The notes under the pieces: model-generated | Told to the model about the DNA's origin: nothing | The model's input: the letters and a program-made list of their open reading frames with translations, nothing else | The model's database searches: none | Source: Leptospira sp. WS39.C2 | Lineage (GTDB): Bacteria; Spirochaetota; Leptospiria; Leptospirales; Leptospiraceae | Length of the DNA: 64,000 nt | Assembly (NCBI RefSeq): GCF_040833965.1 | Contig: NZ_CP162142.1 | Coordinates: 1,761,001-1,825,000 of the forward strand | Reading direction: 5' to 3' | Translations under genes and position numbers: made by a program | Part shown: piece by piece, positions 41,244 through 50,487 of the stretch | How positions within the stretch are numbered: position 1 is the stretch's first letter | How the letters are laid out: each line of letters begins with the position of its first letter

Positions 41244-42629
41244 ATGCGTGACCTTTTAAAAGAATGTTTATCCGAAGAATCGGGATTTGTAGAACTACGA
41301 TTCCATCATAAAGAAAGTCGTTCCTTTTTTGCTGAACGTGGGCGTGTGGAGTCCACTGCCCTTCGCAAACGTACAGGAGTTGGTGTTCGAGTATTAGAGT
41401 CTGGGACTTGGGGTTTTGCTTCTACAAGTGAAGTTACAAAAGCCTCCATCCAAAATGCCATCCAAATTGCAAAAAAAGCAGCAAGGTTGTCTTCCGCACT
41501 CCGTAAAGACAAAATTCCAAATTTACCAAAGGCAAATTTTGCGATTGGTGATTTTATCGGAAAAGGGATTGAAGACTTTCGAGGTCGATCCGTGGAAGAA
41601 AAGTTAAAGATGGTCCTCGATATCCAAAATGAAGCAAGCAAACAATCCACCAAACTACAATCTGTCGGTTGTGGCTATTCTGAAATATATGAGGAAAAAG
41701 CCATTGTCACAACTGATGGTGCGAATAGTTTTTTTAGTTTGGTGAGGCCCGAATTTCGTGTTTCAGCTGTAGCAAAAGAAGATGGAAAATTGGAATCGGG
41801 TTCTCACTCCATTGGTGTCACAGGTGGTTGGGACTGTTTGTTTCGTAGCCAATCTGCTTCCCAAATTTCGGAGGAAGCATGTAAAACCGCTGTGGATTTA
41901 CTTACGAGTGAACTTCCTGACGGAGGACTTTCGACTGTCATCCTTTCTCCTTCCATAGTTGGCCTACTCGTCCATGAAGCGATTGGACATACCGTAGAAG
42001 CAGATTTTGTTCTCTCGGGTTCTGTGGCTCAAGGGAAAATAGGCCACCGAGTTGGATCCGACTTAGTAACGTTATGCGATTCAGGTTCATCTGAATTTTA
42101 CGAAGGAGCTGGTGGAACAATTCCTGTAGATGATGAAGGGGTAATTCCTACAAATACTGTCATTATCAAAAATGGTATCCTTACTTCATACCTTCACAAC
42201 AGAGAAACAGCTGAAAGATTTGGAGTGGCTCCAACAGGTTCCGCAAGGGCTTGGGAATATGGAGATGTTCCTCTCATCCGAATGCGAAATACATTTTTGC
42301 TCCCAGGAAATTCTAGTTTTGATGAGATGATTGCCAATACCAAAGATGGGTATTATCTTGATGGTGCAAAAAACGGCCAAGCGGATGCCACTGGTGAATT
42401 TATGTTTGCCGTTCAAAAAGCTTACCGCATCCAAAATGGCAAAATCACCCATTTGTTAAAAGGAGTAACAGTATCTGGACTTGCTTTTGATGTACTACAA
42501 AACGTTGATATGGTTTCCAAAGAGTTTAAGTGGGATTTAGGATCAGGCCACTGTGGGAAAGGGCAACCTGCCAAAGTGGATGCAGGTGGACCTTATGTTC
42601 GCACAAAAGTATTGTTAGGTGGTAAATAA
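41244..42629 (+). CDS. tldD: Metalloprotease TldD
   Basis: Subunit of the TldD/TldE peptidase, a zinc protease that cuts unfolded peptides and matures some ribosomal peptides. The zinc motif HEAIGHTVEAD (His-Glu-x-x-x-His) is at about residue 243. The ATG at 41244 has AAGGTGG six bases upstream, so I prefer it to the GTG at 41241. It overlaps tldE by one base, as expected for partners of the complex. Confidence 0.95.
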   Translation: MRDLLKECLSEESGFVELRFHHKESRSFFAERGRVESTALRKRTGVGVRVLESGTWGFASTSEVTKASIQNAIQIAKKAARLSSALRKDKIPNLPKANFAIGDFIGKGIEDFRGRSVEEKLKMVLDIQNEASKQSTKLQSVGCGYSEIYEEKAIVTTDGANSFFSLVRPEFRVSAVAKEDGKLESGSHSIGVTGGWDCLFRSQSASQISEEACKTAVDLLTSELPDGGLSTVILSPSIVGLLVHEAIGHTVEADFVLSGSVAQGKIGHRVGSDLVTLCDSGSSEFYEGAGGTIPVDDEGVIPTNTVIIKNGILTSYLHNRETAERFGVAPTGSARAWEYGDVPLIRMRNTFLLPGNSSFDEMIANTKDGYYLDGAKNGQADATGEFMFAVQKAYRIQNGKITHLLKGVTVSGLAFDVLQNVDMVSKEFKWDLGSGHCGKGQPAKVDAGGPYVRTKVLLGGK

Positions 42630-44008
42630 TGGATCGTGGTGAGATAGAAAAACGATTAAATAACCAAAAAGATTTACTAACAAATTTGATTTCAAAAGCA
42701 AAGTCCAATGGGATCGAACAAGTGGAAATTTATTCTAGTTATGGGTATTCTGAGGATGTGAGTTTAGAAAAAAACGACCTTAATAATTGCACAGCAACGG
42801 AAGAAAACATGTTTGGGATCCGAGTCCTTCATGCTGGGAACCAAGGTTTTATCATTTCAAATCATATTCCCAGTTTGTATGCATCGATCGAAGAAGCCTA
42901 CCAATTGGCTAAAAGCCAAACCACACCTGATCTCGATTTAATTTTACCAGACGCAAGGCAGATCACAAATCATTTTGATACCTATGATACTTCCCTCGAT
43001 TCCATGGGAATTGAAGATCTTGTTTCCTATGCAAAAGAAGCACTTGGTTGGAGAAATGATTTATATGAAAAAGTAAATATTGACTCAGGTGATTTTTCGC
43101 TTAGCAAAGGTTATAAATTACTCGTTTCATCCAAAGGTGTGATGGCTCATGAACTTGGTGCGGAACTTTCTGCGTCTGTAATGGGAATGGGTGTGGATGG
43201 AGATCTAGTGGGTAGTTTTGATTATGATTCTGCAAGTGGTTTCTATAGAGACCAGTTCCAAACACTTTGGAAAAAAGCATTTTTCAATTTTGGAGACAAA
43301 TGTATGGGAGCATTGTATGCCAAACCCACCTCAGGTTTCCAAGGAAAGGTGCTTCTCCCACCGGATGCCGTATATTCTTTTTTCCTCGGACTTTTTATTG
43401 GTTCACTCAATGGTACAAGCCTTCGCAAAGGAAAATCCAAAATGACAGGTAAAATGGGTGAAAAAGTAGCCTCTTCACTTCTTTCTATATGGGATGATCC
43501 CACTAACAAAGAATTAATGGGTTCAACAGGATTTGATAGAGAAGGAATGCCGACCTCGTTTAAAAATGTACTAAATGATGGGGTTTTGGAATCGTATTTT
43601 TACAATACTTATGAAGCAAAAAAAGCAGGTCTTAATATATCCAATGGATGTGCTACAGGTGGTGCACAAAGTCTTCCTGGTTGTGGGCCAAAACAATTAC
43701 AAATCAAACCAGGAACTTCTTCAAAAGATGAATTTTTCAAGCTTCCTGGTAAAACTCTTTTTGTGAACCGGATATCAGGTTCAAAAGATGGGGCATCGGG
43801 TGACTTCTCTGGGGTTGTAAAGGGGGGTTATCTTTTGGAGGCTGGTGAAAAAATTCCAGTCCGAGAAGTACAAATTGTTGGCAATGCATTTGATGCCTTA
43901 AACCAAATTGAAGCAATTGCAAAAGAAGGGGAACTACTTGGAGAGTCTTCTTTTGTTCCTTATATGTTACTTGATGGGTTTACGATCACTGGGGTCACTG
44001 AAACTTAA
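42629..44008 (+). CDS. pmbA: TldE/PmbA, partner of TldD
   Basis: The non-zinc-binding second subunit of the TldD/TldE heterodimer, with the same fold but without the HExxxH motif. PTSGFQGKVLLPPDAV and GDFSGVVKGGYLLEAGEKIPVREVQIVGNAFD are typical of the family's ends. It starts on the last base of tldD, giving coupled translation. A DUF4416 gene follows two bases later. Confidence 0.93.
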   Translation: MDRGEIEKRLNNQKDLLTNLISKAKSNGIEQVEIYSSYGYSEDVSLEKNDLNNCTATEENMFGIRVLHAGNQGFIISNHIPSLYASIEEAYQLAKSQTTPDLDLILPDARQITNHFDTYDTSLDSMGIEDLVSYAKEALGWRNDLYEKVNIDSGDFSLSKGYKLLVSSKGVMAHELGAELSASVMGMGVDGDLVGSFDYDSASGFYRDQFQTLWKKAFFNFGDKCMGALYAKPTSGFQGKVLLPPDAVYSFFLGLFIGSLNGTSLRKGKSKMTGKMGEKVASSLLSIWDDPTNKELMGSTGFDREGMPTSFKNVLNDGVLESYFYNTYEAKKAGLNISNGCATGGAQSLPGCGPKQLQIKPGTSSKDEFFKLPGKTLFVNRISGSKDGASGDFSGVVKGGYLLEAGEKIPVREVQIVGNAFDALNQIEAIAKEGELLGESSFVPYMLLDGFTITGVTET

Positions 44009-44010
44009 AG

Positions 44011-44544
44011 ATGCCACAAGAACTTTTAGAAAGACCAGCTGGGGCCACATTTTTTCTCATCGTATCGTATGAGAATGAAGATACCCTGTTTGAATTAAAA
44101 AATCTAAGTGAAAAACGTTTTTCTAAAATACTTTACGAATCATTACTTTTGCCTAGATGGATTCCCGATGATTCGGAAAAGGAATTTGCCTACCCTGGTC
44201 GGTATACAAAAGTGATCTCTTTCAAACAACGGATACACCGAGAAGAGATTGTAGAGAAAAAAAAAGAATGTTTGGAATTCCAGTCCCTACTCCAAAAAAA
44301 AGATTTGAGTACATTACTTATCCCAGGGTATGTCACTTCGCATAACATTGTAATTGCAAAATCAAAAGACGATTTCCATCGAATGTATCTTTTCCAAGGG
44401 GTGTATGCGGAACCTGTTTATTATTTTACAAGAGGAGTTTTACAACCACTTTCCTCTGCACAAAGTTACTTTAAAGAAAAAGAAGTAGTCTATTTTTTTA
44501 ATACACTTCGGGAATCCTATGAATTTAATAAATTTAAAAGTTAA
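44011..44544 (+). CDS. DUF4416-like protein
   Basis: A 177-residue cytoplasmic protein. The order of conserved blocks fits DUF4416: a strand-rich start, the basic central helix around IVEKKKECLEFQ, and the final LLIPGYVTSHNIVIAKSKDD followed by HRMYLFQGVYAEPVYYF, matching the family's N-I-D-P-G-Y-x-x-x-x-x-x-x-x-A-T-x-K-[DN]-x-x-H-R-[IV]-Y-L pattern. The biochemical role is unknown. It sits in one transcript with tldD/tldE and overlaps the following lipoprotein gene. Confidence 0.75.
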   Translation: MPQELLERPAGATFFLIVSYENEDTLFELKNLSEKRFSKILYESLLLPRWIPDDSEKEFAYPGRYTKVISFKQRIHREEIVEKKKECLEFQSLLQKKDLSTLLIPGYVTSHNIVIAKSKDDFHRMYLFQGVYAEPVYYFTRGVLQPLSSAQSYFKEKEVVYFFNTLRESYEFNKFKS

Positions 44545-45103
44545 TCCATCATTTTATCTTCCTATTCATTTAATTTTGATTTCCATTACTTTATGTTTTA
44601 TACTCACAACAAGTTGTTCAGAAAAAGAAACCGTTGGTTTTCAGTTTTGTGATAATTTTAACGACTCCCTTGATTGTACAGAACCTAAAACTGAAAATGA
44701 TTTGGTGGTTTTAGACAAATCAAAATTCAAAAAAGAAAATCCAAGTTATGAAGATTTTGGTAATTTTCTTTATTTCACAGCGAGAGAAACGCCAGGTTTT
44801 CGTTTGGTGCTTTCTAAACCATGGAATGGTGAAAATGCAGTTAATTTTCGGAGTGGATACAAAGCATACTTACTTTATGGCAGTGCAAAGGAGAGAATGG
44901 AAGGTAATTTATTCCAACCTAACACGATTGTTTCTTTCCACTATTTAGGTGCTTTGCTCAAAGAAGAATTTCGCCATTTAGGAATTGCAGAAAAACCTTT
45001 TCAATTGGAATCTCTTGGAACAATTACATTGACCTATCTTGTAGAAGTCCCAGGATTTCCACCGATCACAAAACAAAGGTCAATCCAATTGTTATGGAAA
45101 TGA
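44519..45103 (+). CDS. Putative lipoprotein of unknown function
   Basis: A 194-residue frame with a signal peptide ending in lipobox-like LTTSC (Cys33). The mature part contains DFGNFLYFTARETPGFRLVL and a beta-rich C-terminus. It overlaps the DUF4416 gene by 26 bases, so the two are transcribed together. The function is not recognised. Confidence 0.75.
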   Translation: MNLINLKVNPSFYLPIHLILISITLCFILTTSCSEKETVGFQFCDNFNDSLDCTEPKTENDLVVLDKSKFKKENPSYEDFGNFLYFTARETPGFRLVLSKPWNGENAVNFRSGYKAYLLYGSAKERMEGNLFQPNTIVSFHYLGALLKEEFRHLGIAEKPFQLESLGTITLTYLVEVPGFPPITKQRSIQLLWK

Positions 45104-45121
45104 TTCGAAATGGTTTTCTGT

Positions 45122-45871
45122 TTATTTCTGGATGTATAAAGCCATAGGATCAAAGAAAAAATCCATTGGGGTATAATCTAAATACAATAGTGATAAAACC
45201 GAAAGAGAAATAGCACCAAAAACTGGTATCAGTAAGTTGTCATCGATAAGACCTTTTGCCGTTGTGTTTGAAAAAAATTCTGTGACACACGAGACAAATA
45301 CCGAGACAAATACGATGATTATAGGAGTTAGATAAAAATTACCATTACGGTCGTACAAAGATAAAAAACTTTCTGGATTCGATTTTGTGATTAAAAACAA
45401 AACAATCATCGAAAACAAAAACGCAGGGATTAAAAAACCAAACACCCCTTCAATCGACTTTCCATTATAAAACCGATATTTACCAAATCGGCTTCCCACA
45501 TACGCCGCAAACGGATCTCCTATTACCAAAAACAAAATAGCTAAAATAGCTACTTCTGCTGGAAAAAAACAAACAACGATTAGATTAGCTAGAAAATACG
45601 GTACGGTTCCATTAAATCGTTTACGCTCCGATTCTTTCATGAGGAATCCAAAATACCGATAAAAAAAGGCTTCGAAGCCACTATGGCTCAACCTAACAAT
45701 CTCTAGGAGAAATAGCCCCAAAAGGAAAAAACCTAGACAAGTAACTAAAATTGCACGAGTCGCATACACTAACCCAAAAGCATCTTTAAATGGATCTAAG
45801 TAAAGAGTCACTGGAATAAAAAGGCCAAGAACATGCCAAATTTTACGAAAAAAATTAAATCCTGAATTCAT
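45122..45871 (-). CDS. DGK1/SEC59-type CTP-dependent lipid kinase or phosphatidate cytidylyltransferase-like protein
   Basis: A 249-residue polytopic membrane protein. It opens with the RKIWHVLGL motif (R-K-x-x-H) and contains GDPFAAYVGSRFGKYRFYNG followed by KSIEGVFGF, the hallmark of the DGK1/dolichol-kinase/VTE5 membrane family, which phosphorylates lipid alcohols using CTP. About seven membrane spans follow the pattern. The exact lipid cannot be told. The stop lies 18 bases from the convergent lipoprotein. Confidence 0.82.
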   Translation of the reverse strand: MNSGFNFFRKIWHVLGLFIPVTLYLDPFKDAFGLVYATRAILVTCLGFFLLGLFLLEIVRLSHSGFEAFFYRYFGFLMKESERKRFNGTVPYFLANLIVVCFFPAEVAILAILFLVIGDPFAAYVGSRFGKYRFYNGKSIEGVFGFLIPAFLFSMIVLFLITKSNPESFLSLYDRNGNFYLTPIIIVFVSVFVSCVTEFFSNTTAKGLIDDNLLIPVFGAISLSVLSLLYLDYTPMDFFFDPMALYIQK

Positions 45872-45877
45872 TTTGTT

Positions 45878-46234
45878 TTACCTACTGGGTCTTGAAGCCA
45901 TTTTAAATGCAGCTTCTTCATTATTTGCAATGGGGAATAAATTGCGAACACCCGCCATGAGAAAGGCTTGCCTAACACTTAACGGTAAGTTGATGAGTAT
46001 GATTTTGTGTTTTTGTAAAAATGCTTCTTCGTTTAAGGTTTTAAAGGCGACGATCCCTTGGGTTGTGACCATATTTAGTTCTTCCAAATCCAAAATAACC
46101 GAACCATGTTTTAAAGAATTGGTGACCGATTTGATGCATTTTTCAGCGGTGAAGTTGTTTAAATTTCCCTGTAATTTGGTTACATAAACAGTATCAATTT
46201 TCTCAGTGGAAACTACTAAATCGTCTAAACTCAT
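45878..46234 (-). CDS. STAS domain protein (anti-sigma factor antagonist-like)
   Basis: A 118-residue single STAS domain. These proteins take part in partner-switching with anti-sigma or phosphatase proteins, and are usually controlled by phosphorylation. The conserved loop VILDLEELNMVTTQGI aligns with the family's D-x-S-x-x-x-[FIL]-[IM]-D-S-[ST]-G, so the phosphoacceptor would be Thr rather than Ser. It starts six bases before the lipid kinase gene. The partner is not in the window. Confidence 0.8.
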   Translation of the reverse strand: MSLDDLVVSTEKIDTVYVTKLQGNLNNFTAEKCIKSVTNSLKHGSVILDLEELNMVTTQGIVAFKTLNEEAFLQKHKIILINLPLSVRQAFLMAGVRNLFPIANNEEAAFKMASRPSR

Positions 46235-46308
46235 AAATTTTTCTAATTTTCTTATTTCATTCTTGCACTCTATTGCAAGTAAATAAAAGTTTTGGAAGGA
46301 AGTGTGAT

Positions 46309-46632
46309 TTGAAGGTTACTGTTGCCCATCTTTACAAAAAATTGGAAGAACTCGACCGTGATGTGGTGGAATTAAAAAAACTCACGGACCGTCTTGCTAC
46401 TGACAGAGAATATTCTCCCATTTTGAAAGAAACGTTTTTATCAGAAATGTCCAAATTAGAAGACCAAAAATCAGAAATTTTAGGCCTACGTGTGGAAAAA
46501 CAAGGTCTGCCTAACAAATCCGTCAAACAATCAGGATTTGATTCCCCAAAACCAGAAACAATCAAAAAAGAAATGGTACCCCCTCTTCCAGAGGAACCTA
46601 AAAAACAAGAACGCCCCCTACGCAAATATTAA
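46309..46632 (+). CDS. Small coiled-coil protein of unknown function
   Basis: A 107-residue protein, with an N-terminal coiled coil (about residues 2-65, VTVAHLYKKLEELDRDVVEL) and a proline/lysine-rich tail. The frame opens at 46273, but GGAAGGAAG lies just before TTG 46309, which makes that the likely start. It precedes the SurA-like lipoprotein by 35 bases. The function is unknown. Confidence 0.65.
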   Translation: MKVTVAHLYKKLEELDRDVVELKKLTDRLATDREYSPILKETFLSEMSKLEDQKSEILGLRVEKQGLPNKSVKQSGFDSPKPETIKKEMVPPLPEEPKKQERPLRKY

Positions 46633-46667
46633 TTAATTTTAAAGACTGTAAAAGATAAGGAACCCAA

Positions 46668-48185
46668 ATGATTCGAAACAAACTTTTCCTCCGAGTGATT
46701 TTACTCGGATTCATCCTCTTTCCCCTTGTGAATTGTTCCAAGGATACTGAAATCCTTGCTACCTTTGATGGTGGAACGGTGACACGTAGAGAGATGAATT
46801 TTGTAATTGAAGCCTCAAAACGTGGCAACACAGAACCACAACCAATCAGCCCAGACATCCAAGCAAAAATATTAGAAAGTATTGCATTAGAGAAAATTTT
46901 ACTGAAGGATGCGATCGCAGCAAAAAAAGTTTCCGAAGCTGATGTTGCAAAAATTGAAGCATTGGTAAAAGACTTTCTCAAACTCAATGTTTATATGCGT
47001 GAGTACGTAAAAAATGGTCTCAAAGAAAAACCTTTAGAATTCATAAACTTACAACTTGCGTTAGTACGTGGTGAAGACGAGGCAGAAAACCTTAAAAAAG
47101 CTCAAGATCTTGCCAATCGATTGAATTCAATGTCTGATAAAGAAATTGCTATCGAAGTTTCAAAAGTAACAGATGATATTTCTCGTAAACCGATTGGTGG
47201 AAAATTAGAACCGTTTTGTACAAATTGCGCAGAAACACCACTTGAAGATATTCTTAGTGAAGTGAGAAATGCTAAACAAGGAAAATTCATCGCTTACGCC
47301 AAACAAGGTGAAGGAAGAATTGCTTATGTAGTGCGTTCTTTAGGAACAGAAAAAGTTCATCCTGAAAGACTTAGAAAGTATTTTACATCAATATTTGATT
47401 CTTTTAAGGAAGAAGCGATACAGTATGGAAAAACTCATGATGATGCGGAAACAAAAACAAACATCTCTTATTTTACTGAGGGAGAATCTGCCGACAAGGC
47501 CAATCAATTTGCTTCCCATACAATGAAAGAATACGAACAAGGTTTGTATCAAAAAGAACTTAAAAAAATCACGGAAGAAAGTGGGATCACTGTTGCAAAC
47601 CTTCCTCGGTTTACGGGACCCGATGATGTGGACCCAAGAATTTTCACACCTGACTTTAGTTTGTATTCAAACAAAGATGGAAAAAGTTATACTTGGAAAG
47701 ATTTGACTGCTGAATTTGATGCCATTCCGTTTCAATTGAAACAAGAATACAAAACAGAAAAAGCAAAAACTTGGGATATGTTGAATTTATTCCAATCAAC
47801 GATCCTGCAAGGGAAAATTGCCGCAACTTCTAAACGAGTTCAAAACATTGATGGTGAAATTGGATACCTCATGCAATTGGACAAAATGAAAGTGAGTTTG
47901 GCATTAAAATCACTACAAGATGAAATCAAAGCAATTCCAGTAAATGTCACTGAAGCACAAATGCAAGATGCTTATGAAGCTGGGAAACTCTATGCGTATT
48001 CTGACCAAGATCCTCAAAATCCGCAAAATCGAATTCCAAAACCTTATTCTGCGGTAAGAGAGAGGATTAAATCTGAAATGGAAGGATCCCAACGAAATTC
48101 GTTTATTGAACAAAAGGTTTCAGGACTCAAAACAACCTATAATTTAGTGATCGCAAATGATCGACTAAAGGAAGTTACACTGTAA
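46668..48185 (+). CDS. SurA/PrsA-like lipoprotein (putative periplasmic folding factor)
   Basis: A 505-residue lipoprotein with lipobox-like PLVNCS (Cys23). The helical N-terminal part (about 28-130: TFDGGTVTRREMNFVIEA, QAKILESIALEKILLKDA) is the SurA N-domain pattern that begins with the [DG]-G-x-x-[IV]-[ST]-x-x-[DE]-[FL] motif. A middle section (about 145-225) with ISRKPIGGKLEPF and RIAYVVRSLG looks like a parvulin (PpiC) domain, but lacks several of its active-site residues. It probably assists folding of envelope proteins. Alternative: a chaperone without isomerase activity. Confidence 0.8.
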   Translation: MIRNKLFLRVILLGFILFPLVNCSKDTEILATFDGGTVTRREMNFVIEASKRGNTEPQPISPDIQAKILESIALEKILLKDAIAAKKVSEADVAKIEALVKDFLKLNVYMREYVKNGLKEKPLEFINLQLALVRGEDEAENLKKAQDLANRLNSMSDKEIAIEVSKVTDDISRKPIGGKLEPFCTNCAETPLEDILSEVRNAKQGKFIAYAKQGEGRIAYVVRSLGTEKVHPERLRKYFTSIFDSFKEEAIQYGKTHDDAETKTNISYFTEGESADKANQFASHTMKEYEQGLYQKELKKITEESGITVANLPRFTGPDDVDPRIFTPDFSLYSNKDGKSYTWKDLTAEFDAIPFQLKQEYKTEKAKTWDMLNLFQSTILQGKIAATSKRVQNIDGEIGYLMQLDKMKVSLALKSLQDEIKAIPVNVTEAQMQDAYEAGKLYAYSDQDPQNPQNRIPKPYSAVRERIKSEMEGSQRNSFIEQKVSGLKTTYNLVIANDRLKEVTL

Positions 48186-48202
48186 TACCTCCAAGATTTG
48201 CT

Positions 48203-48237
48203 ATATGGCAAAATTTTTTTATTGAATTTTGCCATAT
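48203..48237. promoter_or_regulatory. Thirteen-base palindrome upstream of the duplicated XRE gene
   Basis: ATATGGCAAAATT (48203-48215) and AATTTTGCCATAT (48225-48237) are a perfect inverted repeat around nine bases. A TTGACA follows directly at 48238-48243 and the XRE start lies 31 bases beyond the palindrome. It may be an operator for the XRE protein; as a terminator of the upstream lipoprotein gene it lacks a T-run after the stem. Confidence 0.55.
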
Positions 48238-48267
48238 TTGACATATTTTGACTGTTAGGGGGGATAA

Positions 48268-48681
48268 ATGAACAATCACATTTACATGCTTCGAAAGAAG
48301 AGAGGCATCAAACAGTACGATATGGCAAGAGCTCTGGGGGTATCTCCGAGTTATCTTTCTAAAATTGAGACTGGTGCCCAAGATCCGACTGAAAAATTCA
48401 AGTCGTCTTGTGCCAAGTATCTCAAAACGTCCGTTGATAAACTCTTTAACGATAGCGCTGTGGAAGACATCTACCCTGAGTTTTCCAATGGATTGAAAAA
48501 CAAACTTTGGGCAGTCCGACGTGAGTTAGGAATCAAACAATACGATTTCGCAAAGAAATTGAAAGTTTCGACTCCGTTTCTGTCAAAAGTGGAACTTGGA
48601 CTTTTAGAGCCACCAGAAGATTTTAAGAATCTGGTATCTAAAGTTCTGAAAATGGAAAAAAACGAGCTTTTTTTAGGCTAA
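48268..48681 (+). CDS. Protein of two fused XRE-type helix-turn-helix units
   Basis: The 137-residue protein consists almost only of two related Cro/CI-type domains. Unit 1 (about residues 6-66): LRKKRGIKQYDMARALGVSP then SYLSKIETG. Unit 2 (about 75-137): VRRELGIKQYDFAKKLKVST then PFLSKVELG. Both share GIKQYD, a hydrophobic-LSK-x-E-x-G pattern, and a P-E-x-FK block, so they are an internal duplication. The strong ribosome site GGGGGG precedes the ATG. The protein resembles a single-chain dimer; a palindrome upstream supports self-regulation. The terminator at 48695-48720 ends it. Confidence 0.88.
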   Translation: MNNHIYMLRKKRGIKQYDMARALGVSPSYLSKIETGAQDPTEKFKSSCAKYLKTSVDKLFNDSAVEDIYPEFSNGLKNKLWAVRRELGIKQYDFAKKLKVSTPFLSKVELGLLEPPEDFKNLVSKVLKMEKNELFLG

Positions 48682-48694
48682 ATTGAAAAATACC

Positions 48695-48720
48695 AAAGCA
48701 AGGCTACCAAGCCTTGCTTT
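48695..48720 (+). terminator. Terminator of the XRE gene
   Basis: AAAGCAAGGC pairs fully with GCCTTGCTTT over six bases and is followed by TTCTCTCTCC; a ten-base-pair stem 14 bases after the stop. Confidence 0.85.
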
Positions 48721-48781
48721 TTCTCTCTCCTCCCGCAAAAAGATTTTGTCACATAATTCCAATCACATTCTATAGTCCCTG

Positions 48782-50371
48782 ATGAAAGAGAGACAAGCGG
48801 AACACCAAGATGGTTGGGCCAGTCGAGTCGGTTTGATTTTAGCGGTTGCCAGTGGTGCCATTGGACTCGGTAATTTTTTACGGTTTCCTGGGCAAGCGGC
48901 ACAGAATGGTGGTGGTGCCTTTATGGTCCCTTACATCATTAGTTTTTTACTCCTGGGAATCCCTGTATGTCTTGCGGAGTGGACCATGGGAAGGATGGGA
49001 GGAAAACATGGGCATAGTACCCCCTTTATCTTTCGTGAATACCTAAAAGGTTTCCCTCTTAAACTTTCTGGGACCATCGGTGTGATGATTCCGGTGATGA
49101 TATACGTATATTATGTTTTTATTGAATCCTGGTGTTTGGCGTACGCGTATTATTTTTTAACAGGACAGATGACTTTGTCTGCGACAACAAGAGATGGTAT
49201 GACAAAAGAAGCTTCGTCTTTTTTTATGACCTTAACTGGTGCAGGAGAAAATGGTTCGAGTTTTCAGTCCCCTATTATCATCTTTTTTTTGTTATGTGTA
49301 TTATTTAATTTTTTATTAGTTTACCGTGGTCTTTCCAAAGGACTAGAAGCCTTTGCAAAAATTGCAATGCCTCTCATGGGAATCTGTGCAACAATCATTT
49401 TAGTCCGTGTCCTCACAATTCCAGGAATTGAAGCTGGTTTAGCTGTTATGTGGAACCCTGATTGGTCTAAACTCACTGAACCCAAGGTTTGGATCAGTGC
49501 CGCTGGGCAAATATTTTTTTCATTATCTACCGGGTTTGGCATTGCACTCGTATTCTCCAGTTTTCTCAAGAAAAAAGACGATGTAGTACTCTCTAGTTTG
49601 TCTTCGGCATCAATCAATGAATTCGCTGAAGTAGTGTTTGGTGGTATGATTACGATTCCAGTGGCTTTTCTATTTTTAGGAATCCAAGCTACTTCATTTG
49701 GTACATTTGGGATGGGTTTTATTGCACTACCATCAGTATTCGGAATGATGCCAGGAGGGAATTTTTTTGGAGGCCTTTGGTTTCTTGTACTATTTTTAGC
49801 AGCGATTACCTCTTCTGTTACCATGTTACAACCTGGAATTTTGTTTTTGGAGGAAGGGTATCGTATTGGTAGACGAAAGTCATCTTTATTACTTTTTCTT
49901 TTTACATTTGTATTATGTTTACCTATCGTTTATTTTAATAAAGATTTTGCCGCTCTTGATATCGCAGATTTTTATATCGGGACCATAATGATCTACATAT
50001 TGGCATCGATACAAATATTCATTTTTGTATTTAAAATTGGTGTGAACCGAGGAGAAAAAGACGCTAACGAAGGAAGTCTAATTCCATTTCCAAAACTTAT
50101 CAAGTTTGTTTTGAAATACATCACTCCATGGTTTTTACTGTTTATTTTTGTATCCTTTTGTTATATCAATTTACCCGAATACCTGGATAAAATGAACCCA
50201 GAAGTAATGGGCCAAATTGCCGAAAATAATGGCCAAAATGTAGAAGATGCGAAAACAAAAGCGCTCATCGCAAGGTCTGTTGTGATTGGTCTCATTTTGA
50301 TTTATGGTTTCATTTATTTCTTAGTTTCCAAAGCCTTAGAAAACCGAAAAGACAAGGTAGTTTCCGAATGA
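48782..50371 (+). CDS. Sodium:neurotransmitter symporter (NSS) family transporter
   Basis: A 529-residue sodium-coupled transporter with about twelve membrane segments of the LeuT fold. The start [20 protein letters not shown] and the unwound TM1 region GNFLRFP are typical; TM6-like [15 protein letters not shown] is present. It likely carries an amino acid. It is joined to a 38-residue ORF by the ATGA overlap, which is a hallmark of bacterial NSS/small-subunit pairs. Confidence 0.94.
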   Translation: MKERQAEHQDGWASRVGLILAVASGAIGLGNFLRFPGQAAQNGGGAFMVPYIISFLLLGIPVCLAEWTMGRMGGKHGHSTPFIFREYLKGFPLKLSGTIGVMIPVMIYVYYVFIESWCLAYAYYFLTGQMTLSATTRDGMTKEASSFFMTLTGAGENGSSFQSPIIIFFLLCVLFNFLLVYRGLSKGLEAFAKIAMPLMGICATIILVRVLTIPGIEAGLAVMWNPDWSKLTEPKVWISAAGQIFFSLSTGFGIALVFSSFLKKKDDVVLSSLSSASINEFAEVVFGGMITIPVAFLFLGIQATSFGTFGMGFIALPSVFGMMPGGNFFGGLWFLVLFLAAITSSVTMLQPGILFLEEGYRIGRRKSSLLLFLFTFVLCLPIVYFNKDFAALDIADFYIGTIMIYILASIQIFIFVFKIGVNRGEKDANEGSLIPFPKLIKFVLKYITPWFLLFIFVSFCYINLPEYLDKMNPEVMGQIAENNGQNVEDAKTKALIARSVVIGLILIYGFIYFLVSKALENRKDKVVSE

Positions 50372-50484
50372 ACGGCGAAGTTGCACTCAATTGGCAAGGG
50401 ATTCTGATCATGACTGTTTCTTTAGTATCTGTAACTAGTTTAACTATTGTTTGTGTGGTATTGCTCTTTCGAAATAGGCATTAA
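50368..50484 (+). CDS. MetS-like small subunit ORF of the NSS transporter
   Basis: A 38-residue single-span peptide beginning [20 protein letters not shown], with one hydrophobic helix (about 11-33) and a basic end RNRH. The ATG lies on the NSS stop (ATGA), so translation is coupled. In Corynebacterium the small MetS protein is needed for the NSS-type methionine transporter MetP; size, topology and position here fit that type. No sequence identity is claimed. Confidence 0.75.
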   Translation: MNGEVALNWQGILIMTVSLVSVTSLTIVCVVLLFRNRH

Positions 50485-50487
50485 GAT

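Noticed and set aside
48203..48237. The 13-bp palindrome as a plain terminator of the SurA-like gene
   Set aside because: No T-run follows the stem on the plus strand; the position over the next promoter fits an operator better, though termination is not excluded.
48268..48681. XRE protein as an antitoxin of a toxin-antitoxin pair
   Set aside because: The upstream neighbour is a large folding-factor lipoprotein and the downstream one a transporter; no toxin-sized ORF adjoins it.
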